A DNA stretch of 64,000 nucleotides, taken from positions 2,586,296-2,650,295 of the forward strand of contig NZ_CP009227.1 of assembly GCF_000775995.1 (NCBI RefSeq), written 5' to 3'. Position numbers and translations under genes: made by a program. A model generated the notes under the pieces. That model ran no database searches. It was not told the origin of the DNA and was given only the letters and a program-made list of their open reading frames with translations. Below are positions 17,735 to 25,536 of this stretch, one piece after another (position 1 is the first letter of the stretch; each line of letters opens with the position of its first letter). This DNA comes from Treponema sp. OMZ 838 (GTDB taxonomy: Bacteria; Spirochaetota; Spirochaetia; Treponematales; Treponemataceae).

Positions 17735-20056
17735 TTATCCCGCGTCGAGGATTTCGAAGGTGCGGACACGGCGGGCGCCGAGCGAATCGGTTACGGTAAG
17801 AACATGGGTACCGATCTTAGGCCGAACGGTCATTGTGTGCGTTCCCTGCGTGCTGCCAAGATATACGCCATCGATATCCCAATAGATAACCGTGCCGATA
17901 TCACGCGCAGCAGCCTGCATAATCATGGCGCCCGCACTGCCGTCGATTTCTATCGGAATAACGATACGCGCCCCTTGCTCGGGAAATAAAATTGCCAACT
18001 GCGAAGGATGAGCGCCTTGGTGCCCCGCAACGAAGGGCGGCAGTTTTTTATACGTCGCTGCAAACCGGGTATAATAATACTCTACTGCCGGCGGCAATAC
18101 AAAGCGGTTTTGAATGAGCGGAAACCGGCCTTCGTATACCCCCGTCATGTCCGACATATCAGCCTGAAATCTTCCGTCTGGGGTAAACGATACGGCGGTG
18201 CAATACGGGCAAAGCGTACCCTGCGGCGCTTGAGCGGGACGAAAACCCTTTACGATACGGCTGCAGTACCGTCCCGCCATATATCCGGAATCGGCACAGA
18301 AAGTTTCTTCCTTTACATTCTCGGATGGTGCCGCAGGCCAATGGGCTGCGGGAAGGGAAGCAAAAATTTCAAACAACACCGGCGCTGCCGTGCGGATACT
18401 TTGGAGGTCTTGCCTCCCCTGTCCTTCCGCATTGCCGAACCACACACCGACCGTATATGCTTCTGTGGTTCCGATTGCCCAGCCGTCGCGGTTTCCGTTG
18501 CTGGTACCGGTTTTCCATGCGATTCTTTTGGAACCGGCAAAAACGCGCCAGAGCGATTCATCATCGGGACGCACCCCCTCGGCCAATGCCTTGAGCGTCA
18601 ACCATGCAGCGCCAGCTGATACGGGAAAGACGTGTTCACCGGAGTACCCGCTCCGGCCGCATGCAGCGTTCATAAGCTGTGCATAGGCATATACCGCTTC
18701 GTAGAGCGTAATCTCACCGCCGCCGAGGATGAGCGGCAGGCCGTATTCGTCGGCCGACCGCGTAAAGGTGGTAAAACCGCACCGCTTCAGATAGTCGAGA
18801 AAATGACTGATCCCATATTCACGAAGCATTCTAACGGCGGGGATATTTAACGAGCGTGAAAGCGCTTCGGAAGCAGGAACTGCCCCGCGGTAGAGCGGCA
18901 CATTGTTATCGGGTTTATAGCTGCCGATACGGGTCGGAATATCAATGACGAGTTGATCCGGCAATAACCGGCCGCTGTCCAGCATCGCCGCATAAAGGAA
19001 CGGCTTTAACAAGCTGCCGGAACTTCTCCGCGCCTGCACAATATCTACTGCCGATGTAGTTCCATTCCGGCCGTCAAGCCCCGTGTTGCCGCAGTATGCG
19101 AGCACTTTTCCGGTAGCGGTTTCGATAATCAGCGCTGCAGCATTATCGATCCCTTTTCTGGAAAGTTCACGCGAATGCCGTTCCAGAATCCGGTAGAGAT
19201 TTTTTTGCAGACCGGAATCCAAATCAGTGTAAAACCGCGCCGCTGACTGGTTCGTTTTCTTTAACAATTCCAAATAATGAGGGGCGCCTGAAGGCAGCGG
19301 GTACGGCTTTGCCGGCAGCGGTTCCGCAAGCGAAAGCTCCAGCGTTTGTGCATCGATACGCCCTCTCGCATAAAGCTCTTGCAGCAATGTATTACGCTTT
19401 TTGAGCAAAACAGCTCTGTTTGCTCCCGGATGCACCAGCGAAGGTTGATTCGGCAGTACGGCAAGTGTTGCCGCCTCCGCCCACGTCAGCGAAGCCGGCG
19501 AACGGTTAAAATACCGCCAAGAAGCAGCCTCAATGCCGATGACATTTCCCCCGAACGGCGCATGAGCGGCATACAGCGACAAGATTTTCGCCTTGCCCAA
19601 CCGGATTTCCGCCATAACTGCAAGTAACGATTCTTTACATTTTTGCCCGAATGTACGCGGCTTATTCCCTGCAAGCAGCCGCATAGTTTGCATCGTAAGC
19701 GTCGAAGCTCCCGAAACAATCCGTCCCGCCCGTATATTGGACACAACCGCACGCACTACAGCAATCGGATCAACACCGAGATGATAATAAAAACGTTTAT
19801 CCTCAAAAACGATAACCGCTTGAGCAAATTTATCGGGAACCTCGCCGGGCGAAAAACGCCACTGGCCGTCCGAAGCAACCGATGCACCGAGCAGGACACC
19901 CGTTTTATCATAAAGCGCATACGAATAGGGCACATTTTTCGGCACAATTTTCAACGGAAATAAAAAAAGCGCGGCATAGGTAAAAAAGAGTACCGTCAAA
20001 AATTTACCATATCGTATTTTTGTTTTATCCGGTAAAGCCGATATTCTGCCGTTCAT
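17735..20056 (-). CDS. pbpC: Penicillin-binding protein 1C (bifunctional peptidoglycan synthase)
   Basis: Membrane-anchored class A PBP that polymerises glycan and crosslinks peptides. One TM helix lies near residues 20-40. The GT51 transglycosylase domain has the catalytic Glu in FEDKRFYYHLGVDP, then GASTLTMQ. The transpeptidase carries the serine in SSGSLLKPFLY (SxxK), SLN, and KTGTS. The C-terminal ~90 residues form the BiPBP_C domain diagnostic of PbpC. Length 773 aa is normal. In enterobacteria pbpC sits beside an alpha-2-macroglobulin gene; none is present here. It faces yifB tail to tail and is divergent from the DUF4143 ATPase. Confidence 0.92.
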   Translation of the reverse strand: MNGRISALPDKTKIRYGKFLTVLFFTYAALFLFPLKIVPKNVPYSYALYDKTGVLLGASVASDGQWRFSPGEVPDKFAQAVIVFEDKRFYYHLGVDPIAVVRAVVSNIRAGRIVSGASTLTMQTMRLLAGNKPRTFGQKCKESLLAVMAEIRLGKAKILSLYAAHAPFGGNVIGIEAASWRYFNRSPASLTWAEAATLAVLPNQPSLVHPGANRAVLLKKRNTLLQELYARGRIDAQTLELSLAEPLPAKPYPLPSGAPHYLELLKKTNQSAARFYTDLDSGLQKNLYRILERHSRELSRKGIDNAAALIIETATGKVLAYCGNTGLDGRNGTTSAVDIVQARRSSGSLLKPFLYAAMLDSGRLLPDQLVIDIPTRIGSYKPDNNVPLYRGAVPASEALSRSLNIPAVRMLREYGISHFLDYLKRCGFTTFTRSADEYGLPLILGGGEITLYEAVYAYAQLMNAACGRSGYSGEHVFPVSAGAAWLTLKALAEGVRPDDESLWRVFAGSKRIAWKTGTSNGNRDGWAIGTTEAYTVGVWFGNAEGQGRQDLQSIRTAAPVLFEIFASLPAAHWPAAPSENVKEETFCADSGYMAGRYCSRIVKGFRPAQAPQGTLCPYCTAVSFTPDGRFQADMSDMTGVYEGRFPLIQNRFVLPPAVEYYYTRFAATYKKLPPFVAGHQGAHPSQLAILFPEQGARIVIPIEIDGSAGAMIMQAAARDIGTVIYWDIDGVYLGSTQGTHTMTVRPKIGTHVLTVTDSLGARRVRTFEILDAG

Positions 20057-20128
20057 ACCTTATTTTATCTTTTTTCTTGATCCTTTTTAAGAGGTCTTTA
20101 GCGATACCTTCAATAGATTTATATATTA

Positions 20129-20186
20129 TTTCGACTATAATCGAAATACATATTGATTACAGCGAATGTTTCGATTATAATCGAAG
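20129..20186 (+). promoter_or_regulatory. Twin palindromic operators with embedded promoter for the DUF4143 ATPase
   Basis: Two copies of the 18-bp palindrome TTTCGATTATAATCGAAA lie at 20129-20146 (one C/T change) and 20169-20186 (last base G), exactly 40 bp apart, about four DNA turns. Each contains TATAAT. The second TATAAT (20176-20181) has TTGATT at 20153-20158 with a 17-bp spacer, making a good promoter whose -10 box sits inside the operator. A repressor binding both sites could loop or clamp the promoter. Nothing else is visible in the 147 bp between pbpC and the ATPase. Confidence 0.65.
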
Positions 20187-20203
20187 TTAATAGGGGTAAT
20201 TTC

Positions 20204-21415
20204 ATGAATCAGATTATCAGACCGAAATACATACAACAGATTGCGCAATTTGTAGACAAGCCGGTTATTAAAGTATTAACCGGTATGAGAAGAGTCGGAA
20301 AATCAACGCTTTTAATGATGATAAAAGACGAAATTCTAAAAAACATACCCGCTGAAAACAAACTCTATCTCAATTTTGAATCGGCAGATTTTTTTGATAT
20401 AACGACTGCAAAGGCTTTGCATGCCTATTTACAGCCGCGCATACAAAACATACATACCAAAATCTATTTTTTCTTTGACGAAATACAAATGGTGACAGGC
20501 TGGGAAAAGGTTATCAACAGCCTCAGCGTGGATAAAAACTGTGATATTTATATAACCGGTTCAAATTCAACGCTTATTTCGGGAGACCTTGCTACCCTGC
20601 TTTCGGGGCGATATACGGCATTTGAAATTTATCCGTTTACCTTCGACGAATTCACACAAGCGTTTAAAGATACGCAGCTTTCAAATGAAGCGCTATTCGA
20701 TACATATGTGCAGATTGGCGGAATGCCTTTTTTACGGTATTTTAATTTGGAGGAAACTCCGTGTTTTAAATATTTAAGCGATGTGTATAACACCGTATTG
20801 GTCAAAGACGTATTACAGTACAATAACATTCGAGATGTCGATATTTTTAATCGTATCTTATCGTATGTGCTCGAAAATATCGGGCATACTTTTTCGGCGA
20901 ACAGCATCAAAAACTATTTTAAAAATGAGAAAAGGACTGTTTCAATCGATACCGTTTTAAATTATTTGGAATATTGCCGAAACGCATTTATCATTAAAAA
21001 AGTACCCCGCTATGATATGGCAGGTAAAAAGATCCTGAAAGTAGACGAAAAATATTATGTAACCGATCACGGCTTCCGGCAAGCACAGGGATTTTCCAAT
21101 ACAAAAGATATTGAAAGAATACTGGAAAACATTGTATTTGTAGAACTTGCCTCAAGAGGATACGAAGTAAAAATCGGAAAATTAAAAGACAGAGAAATCG
21201 ATTTTATCGTACAAAAGAATAATCAGCTCTCTTATTATCAAGTTGCCTATATGTTAAGCGATGAACAAACACGAGAACGGGAATTCGGAGTATATAAAAC
21301 AATTGAAGATAATTTCCCCAAATACGTGCTATCATTAGATCGTTTTGATTTCAGCAGGGACGGCATTATCCACAAAAATATTATCGATTTTTTGTTAGAA
21401 AGTACCATGCCGTAG
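20204..21415 (+). CDS. AAA-family ATPase with DUF4143 domain
   Basis: Start at ATG 20204 (GGGG at 20193 upstream); an in-frame TTG at 20153 is the -35 box. Length 403 aa. Walker A is TGMRRVGKSTLL near residue 25, Walker B is FFFDEIQMV, and a sensor strand reads DIYITGSNSTLI. The C-terminal half is DUF4143, ending in a segment that looks like a PD-(D/E)XK nuclease fold (KDREIDFIVQ... YYQVAYML). These orphan ATPases are widespread, often solitary and autoregulated, and their job is not known; DNA-related and toxin/antitoxin-like roles have been proposed. Here it stands alone behind twin operators at the border of the accessory island. Confidence 0.85.
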   Translation: MNQIIRPKYIQQIAQFVDKPVIKVLTGMRRVGKSTLLMMIKDEILKNIPAENKLYLNFESADFFDITTAKALHAYLQPRIQNIHTKIYFFFDEIQMVTGWEKVINSLSVDKNCDIYITGSNSTLISGDLATLLSGRYTAFEIYPFTFDEFTQAFKDTQLSNEALFDTYVQIGGMPFLRYFNLEETPCFKYLSDVYNTVLVKDVLQYNNIRDVDIFNRILSYVLENIGHTFSANSIKNYFKNEKRTVSIDTVLNYLEYCRNAFIIKKVPRYDMAGKKILKVDEKYYVTDHGFRQAQGFSNTKDIERILENIVFVELASRGYEVKIGKLKDREIDFIVQKNNQLSYYQVAYMLSDEQTREREFGVYKTIEDNFPKYVLSLDRFDFSRDGIIHKNIIDFLLESTMP

Positions 21416-21573
21416 TGATATGGCGATTATAAACCGATAAAGAAAATATTGTCAAGAAATTTTTTTTGTTTGCCAAAAAGAACGTTAGTTACCCCAATAA
21501 TCCGTTCATCGTAATCCTACTCCAGGGCGGATTATCCCTTATCGACCGATTATATAAGGCTGTATACGGCTTT

Positions 21574-22083
21574 TTACTTTTTGTAAGCTGAGAGTTCCTG
21601 CATTGCAACATCCAAAGAAGGTCGCCCTCTTCTCTTTTCTTTTGTTTCCTTTATAGAGCCAACCAAAACAACTCTGTGTCTCGGTATTTTTAATACGTAA
21701 GTTTTATACCAATAAGGTTGTGGTTTGGGAATCTTAATATTTACCGCTCCCCTTTTGATGAGGAATTCTTTATTTTTCCAATATAAAACGGCATGATCTT
21801 CATATAGTTCAAGCTGTGCTTCTTCCTCCTTGCTGCTCCAACATTTTGCAGCAATCCATGCCGGCAGCGACATAGTAATAGGAATTAAACCGAATATCAT
21901 ATAAACAGCATGCATGGGATGTTCTCTGAAATATACCGGTCCATGTTCCGGTCCTTTCTCAATACCGGAGAACACAAGAAATGCATAAAAAGTCAAAAGT
22001 CCAACTATTACTCCGAATAACACCATAATATACAATACACCGGTTGAATATTTATTGCATTGAAATGTTATTCTTCTCATCAT
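21574..22083 (-). CDS. Two-TM protein with PH-like cytoplasmic domain, unknown
   Basis: A 169-aa protein with two hydrophobic helices (around residues 17-40 and 58-78) followed by ~90 residues of beta-rich sequence (QLELYEDHAVLYWKNKEFLI..., YVLKIPRHRVVLVG), a plan seen in bacterial PH-domain membrane proteins and immunity proteins of toxin islands. It resembles in plan, though not closely in sequence, the gene at 31626-32069. Its upstream leader shares an exact 32-bp block with the leader of the gene at 32081-32887. The gap 21416-21573 holds only a possible 8-bp inverted repeat (ATAATCCG/CGGATTAT). Function unknown. Confidence 0.7.
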   Translation of the reverse strand: MMRRITFQCNKYSTGVLYIMVLFGVIVGLLTFYAFLVFSGIEKGPEHGPVYFREHPMHAVYMIFGLIPITMSLPAWIAAKCWSSKEEEAQLELYEDHAVLYWKNKEFLIKRGAVNIKIPKPQPYWYKTYVLKIPRHRVVLVGSIKETKEKRRGRPSLDVAMQELSAYKK

Positions 22084-22113
22084 TTACAAATCCTTTTTTA
22101 ACGCTTTATTCCG

Positions 22114-22145
22114 TATACATTATCCGCTTTTCAGTGATAAAATTC
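22114..22145 (-). repeat. 32-bp leader repeat, copy 1
   Basis: Thirty-two bases identical to 32908-32939, in the same orientation and at a similar distance upstream of a minus-strand gene start (22083). Read on the minus strand it ends in GCGGATAATGTATA, which may hold a -10 box, so it may be a duplicated promoter. It is one of several seams shared between separate places in the island. Confidence 0.75.
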
Positions 22146-22237
22146 ATTTGAATAAAACTGCATCATATTTCGGTCTATTTACCAAGTCAAATGTGCTAAG
22201 CTAACAGTATACCATGTTTAAGGTGTTTTCCTAGCAG

Positions 22238-22266
22238 TTATCAATAATTTCGGTTTTTGATATAAT
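22238..22266 (+). promoter_or_regulatory. Promoter of the DUF4272 gene
   Basis: TTATCA (22238-22243) and a perfect TATAAT (22261-22266) with a 17-bp spacer, 31 bp before the ATG. Just upstream, 22217-22233 (TTTAAGGTGTTTTCCTA) resembles sequences at 40715-40734 and 50122-50141 that also precede plus-strand gene blocks. Confidence 0.55.
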
Positions 22267-22297
22267 GGCAGCGTAAACAAGAAACAGGAGCATTATT

Positions 22298-22963
22298 ATG
22301 TACATAAAACCTGAAGATCGGCGTGAAAAATCGAATGCAAAAATAAAGGAAATGGGCATTGCCTGTATGGAAGAACTGCCCTTGGTGGAATCATCAAAAG
22401 AGGCGAAGCTTAAAAGCCTTGAAGAAATCTGCGACAGAGCCATCGCATGTCTTTTGTCGATTCAATTGGCTGAAGACATTCATAATGAGCAAGGGGATGA
22501 AGAATCGAGGGAACTGTTTTTACGTTTGCTTGAAAACTACGAAGTATCGGACTGCCTTTTGGAAAAAGAAAAACGACTTTTTGACGGAACATACAGCGAA
22601 CAGGATGTCATCGATGTCTGTTGGACTTATGAAGCTTATTGGTCGCTTGTGTGGGCTTTGGGCTTGGTCGAGGATATTTCGTATCCGAATGACATCTGTG
22701 ATGTGGAGAGAGCGATAAAACTGGTCGGCGACACCGATGGGAAAGCTGCGTTTAAAGCACAATGTAAGTTACGCGGAATAGAAGAAATACTGGATATGCT
22801 CGATCTGCACTACCGTTACCACTGGGCAACGGAAGAAAAACGGCTCCGCCCCGAAACGGAAATCAAGGACTTAAATCCCGATGTTTTGATGGAACGGCGG
22901 CGCGGACTTGAGTGGCTTATTTCCGAAGAATCCGATTGGTTCGATATTTCGATGGATACGTAG
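22298..22963 (+). CDS. DUF4272 family protein
   Basis: A 221-aa helical protein with the DUF4272 pattern: an N-terminal RREKSNAKI segment, a helix with CDRAIACLLSIQ, and the central WTYEAYWSLVWALGLVEDISYP where a Trp-rich helix sits before Cys-Asp (ICDVERAIKL). DUF4272 genes are common near immunity genes in polymorphic-toxin regions, but the domain has no proven activity. AGGAG lies 7 nt before the ATG. No signal peptide or TM helix, so cytoplasmic. It converges with the DUF4241 gene, whose stop is 24 bp away. Confidence 0.85.
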   Translation: MYIKPEDRREKSNAKIKEMGIACMEELPLVESSKEAKLKSLEEICDRAIACLLSIQLAEDIHNEQGDEESRELFLRLLENYEVSDCLLEKEKRLFDGTYSEQDVIDVCWTYEAYWSLVWALGLVEDISYPNDICDVERAIKLVGDTDGKAAFKAQCKLRGIEEILDMLDLHYRYHWATEEKRLRPETEIKDLNPDVLMERRRGLEWLISEESDWFDISMDT

Positions 22964-22986
22964 TCCTTTTTACTGCATTATCATTT

Positions 22987-23700
22987 TTATCCGGCGAAAA
23001 TATATTCGATGACAAGTTCACAAATGGCATCGTTTTTATCGTAGCCGAAATATACCGGATATTTTCCATCACCGAAACCGCTTTGTATCATGGGAACGGT
23101 CAAGTCCGTTCCTTCTAAAGGATAGTTAATCCAGTCCCCGCCGTCGCGTTGAAAGCGCGGATTTGCTACATAACTCTTTTTGAACTCTTTTGCAAAATAA
23201 TCGTCGTATATATTTTTGTCGGGATTTTCGTTTGCCCAACGACTTTCAAAATTGCAATAGGCATCCCGTGTTTTTACATCGACAACTGTTGCAAGCCCTG
23301 CATCGACATTAAACCCGAAAAAACTTTCTCCATCGACATTGTCCAAATCTTCATTGCCTATCAAGGCTTCACGATATACGGCAGCCTTTTCATTGGAAAA
23401 TTTTACCCGTGTTGCAACATATCGGTAATGGTCTTCTTCTATTTCAACAACCAAAGTTTCTAATGGAAAAATTCCTGTAGGTACTTTTTGCAGATACGGT
23501 TCCGCGTTTCTGTTAAGGTAGACGAGCGGATCACGCACCAGAACATTTCCCGTCGGAAAATGCACGGTTCCCATCGGCAATATAAATAACTTTTTCCCCT
23601 GTACTTCATTTTGAGAAAACAAGTTACCGTAATGCGCAGGAGATACAAGCAGCTCCTTCACTTTTTCATATTTTTCAATCCATTCTTTTGTCGGTATCAT
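22987..23700 (-). CDS. DUF4241 family protein
   Basis: A 237-aa soluble protein with DUF4241 marks: GNVLVRDPLVYL (the family PxGxxxxxDPL), GIFPLETLVVEI, DAGLATVVD, and near the end MIQSGFGDGKYPVYFGYD, the family GxGDGxYxxYxGxD. The start is the ATG at 23700, because the codons before it (ATG GAG GTT TAT) form the GGAGG ribosome site. DUF4241 proteins occur in immunity clusters and are presumed cytoplasmic; biochemical role unknown. Confidence 0.85.
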   Translation of the reverse strand: MIPTKEWIEKYEKVKELLVSPAHYGNLFSQNEVQGKKLFILPMGTVHFPTGNVLVRDPLVYLNRNAEPYLQKVPTGIFPLETLVVEIEEDHYRYVATRVKFSNEKAAVYREALIGNEDLDNVDGESFFGFNVDAGLATVVDVKTRDAYCNFESRWANENPDKNIYDDYFAKEFKKSYVANPRFQRDGGDWINYPLEGTDLTVPMIQSGFGDGKYPVYFGYDKNDAICELVIEYIFAG

Positions 23701-23773
23701 ATAAACCTCCACATAAAGATTAAATAATATAGTATTTATCAGTACATGTGTCCACAGACAAAAGTTTCATTTT

Positions 23774-23967
23774 TTGATATACTTACAAAAAGTTTTTATC
23801 GGAGTCATGATAAACAGTTCGGCAGGAATTCAGCCTCACTGTTTATCTGCCGAGTTTGTCTTTCGACAAACGTCGCATTATTATATGTGCTTTTTAACTT
23901 CGTTGCAAAAGCACGGAAAAAACTTTTTTTGCAAATTGATATTTACTGCAAAAAGTTTTTATCGGAG
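23774..23967 (+). repeat. Hairpin-chain element between near-identical direct repeats
   Basis: A ~145-bp hairpin-rich core is bounded by direct repeats: CAAAAAGTTTTTATCGGAG at 23786-23804 and 23949-23967, each preceded by TTGATAT. Inside are GATAAACAGT/ACTGTTTATC (23809-23818 with 23838-23847), GTTTGTC-TTTC-GACAAAC (23854-23871), and GTGCTTTT/AAAAGCAC (23887-23894 with 23907-23914, 12-nt loop). TCGGCA (23819-23824) and TGCCGA (23848-23853) could form a crossing stem with the first hairpin. The last two stems parallel the plan of the elements at 49.9 and 56.1 kb. The second direct repeat supplies the ribosome site for the next gene. No gene is otherwise visible in this 275-bp gap. Confidence 0.65.
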
Positions 23968-23975
23968 ATTAAGTT

Positions 23976-24431
23976 ATGAAAAAAATCGAGCATCAATATT
24001 TCGATCAGTTGAATCTTGCGACAACAGATGATGTAGAAGTAATTTGGGAAAAAGAGATTCAGGGGATAGACACGTGGCTTTGGCTCGGCAAAAATGTAGA
24101 ACCGTCTACCGGCATACTCGACCTTTATGCACGCTTTCTTGAAGAAATAGATGAAAAAATAAAAGAAGCAAGAAAATCGCTGATAACATATTTAAAAGAT
24201 GACAGCTACTATATTGACTTTCATATTGAAGAATGCGGACTGGAAGATTTGCCAAGTGATATTACCGAGTTTGTAAGTAAAATGAAGATAACGAATGTAG
24301 GCTTATGGATTGACAGTGAAAAGCCGCACATCACAATGGATTTTATGATTGCACCTGATGAAAGCGATGAAATACTCTGCGTAAAATTCGGTGAAGATGC
24401 AAAAATCATATCCATCGATTGGGAAAGTTAG
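23976..24431 (+). CDS. DUF2004-like immunity-type protein
   Basis: A 151-aa acidic protein: N-terminal HQYFDQLNLATTDDVEVIWEK, a mid helix FLEEIDEKIKEARKSLITYL, and the end FMIAPDESDEILCVKFGEDA followed by IDWES. This order (short strands, Ala/Lys helix, PDESDEILxVxF) fits the DUF2004 family, found among bacterial immunity genes. CGGAG precedes the ATG by 9 nt and comes from the flanking direct repeat. No TM helix. The family assignment is by pattern memory only. Confidence 0.6.
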   Translation: MKKIEHQYFDQLNLATTDDVEVIWEKEIQGIDTWLWLGKNVEPSTGILDLYARFLEEIDEKIKEARKSLITYLKDDSYYIDFHIEECGLEDLPSDITEFVSKMKITNVGLWIDSEKPHITMDFMIAPDESDEILCVKFGEDAKIISIDWES

Positions 24432-24440
24432 CGGTTAGAA

Positions 24441-24554
24441 ATGTTACAATTCTTCTATGAAAACGAAGACATTGACGATAAACTGATAGATTACATTAAG
24501 AATAATCCCGAGAAATTTGTCTTCATCGGCACTTACAAAACAGATGAGGATTAG
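24441..24554 (+). pseudogene. 37-codon frame, probably a gene stub
   Basis: ATG 24441 opens a short frame (FFYENEDIDDKLIDYIKN ... FVFIGTYKTD) ending at 24554. It is acidic and immunity-like in style but far shorter than its neighbours and has no ribosome site. It is squeezed between two complete genes and looks like the remaining end of a lost gene. It could also be a small real gene. Confidence 0.35.
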
Positions 24555-24571
24555 AGAGAAAGCAACAAACT

Positions 24572-25363
24572 ATGATTTATGCTAAATTTTATACTAAAAG
24601 CAAAGGTTGTTTAGAGGGCATTAACAGGAAAACAAGTGCCGAGATTAAAAAAATAATAAGCTGCGAAGCTGACATTATCTATCAGTCGCCTCATACAAAT
24701 AAGATTATTTGGGCCGCAAAACGGCTAGACGAAAATTGTGTACGCATAATGGTATTCGATAAAGCTGCAAACAAAATTGCTTCTATAAAAATGGAAGATG
24801 AATTGAGCGATTCAGATATAGCTTTTACAAGTTTAAATAAAGAAAATCGCATAGTAGTATCTTTTGCAGCAGGACAGGACGGCTCTCAAGATTATTGCAT
24901 AGAATTAACTCAAAATGAGCTGAAAATAATATATAAGTTTCCGGAGAATTTATCTTATATGTTTAGCTTCGATAAGTATGCTTTGCTTGCAGATTTTTAT
25001 AGCTCAAACTTTTTTAAAATTTCCTCCTCCGATTTTACGCCGATTGCTGAAAATACATATGCTTTGTTTAAAGAAGATTCATTATCCAATGTACAGAAAA
25101 TCAATGATAGTTTCGGAATAGTTTGTACTACTGAAGGAAGATGCTATGCATTTGATTTATCCGCACTTGAATTAATTGATGAACTGATTATTGATTGCAA
25201 AACAGGGGCTTTAGAAAAAAATTGGGCTGTGAATGCATTATTTCAAAAAAGAGATGAAATGATATTCGAATATCGCAATTATAAAAACGGAAAAGAAAAC
25301 ATTGAATGGATTAGCGTAGATAAATTATATTTGGATAAACTTATCAAAGAACGGAAACCGTGA
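24572..25363 (+). CDS. Beta-propeller-like protein, unknown
   Basis: A 263-aa soluble protein rich in short alternating beta strands (NKIIWAAKRLDENCVRIMVFD, CYAFDLSALELIDELIID), resembling a WD-like or propeller fold without recognisable repeats. It shares this style with the proteins at 40872 and 45068, and the three may be one loosely related class. No signal peptide. The ribosome site is weak. Function unknown; position suggests an immunity or accessory role. Confidence 0.65.
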   Translation: MIYAKFYTKSKGCLEGINRKTSAEIKKIISCEADIIYQSPHTNKIIWAAKRLDENCVRIMVFDKAANKIASIKMEDELSDSDIAFTSLNKENRIVVSFAAGQDGSQDYCIELTQNELKIIYKFPENLSYMFSFDKYALLADFYSSNFFKISSSDFTPIAENTYALFKEDSLSNVQKINDSFGIVCTTEGRCYAFDLSALELIDELIIDCKTGALEKNWAVNALFQKRDEMIFEYRNYKNGKENIEWISVDKLYLDKLIKERKP

Positions 25364-25390
25364 TATAATTAAAAAATGGATAAATATTAT

Positions 25391-25494
25391 AAAATTAATA
25401 GAAGCACTAAAAAAATGTCCTATACGACGGTTATGGCAAGGATGTAAACTTAAAAGAAATAGGATTGAGCGAATATGGTTTGTCGCAAAATTAA
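25391..25494 (+). pseudogene. C-terminal stub with frame break
   Basis: Two overlapping frames join into a plausible protein end: LIEALKKCPI in one frame and YDGYGKDVNLKEIGLSEYGL in the next, ending at TAA 25492-25494, with a 1-nt shift near 25430. The ending EYGLSQN is typical of small immunity proteins. No complete gene is present in 25364-25536. Confidence 0.4.
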
Positions 25495-25536
25495 AATTTT
25501 GAAATGTAATAATATATAAGAAGAAGAGGCATAATT

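Noticed and set aside
20153-20203. TTG start for the DUF4143 ATPase
   Set aside because: It overlaps the -35 element and the second operator; ATG 20204 begins the conserved protein.
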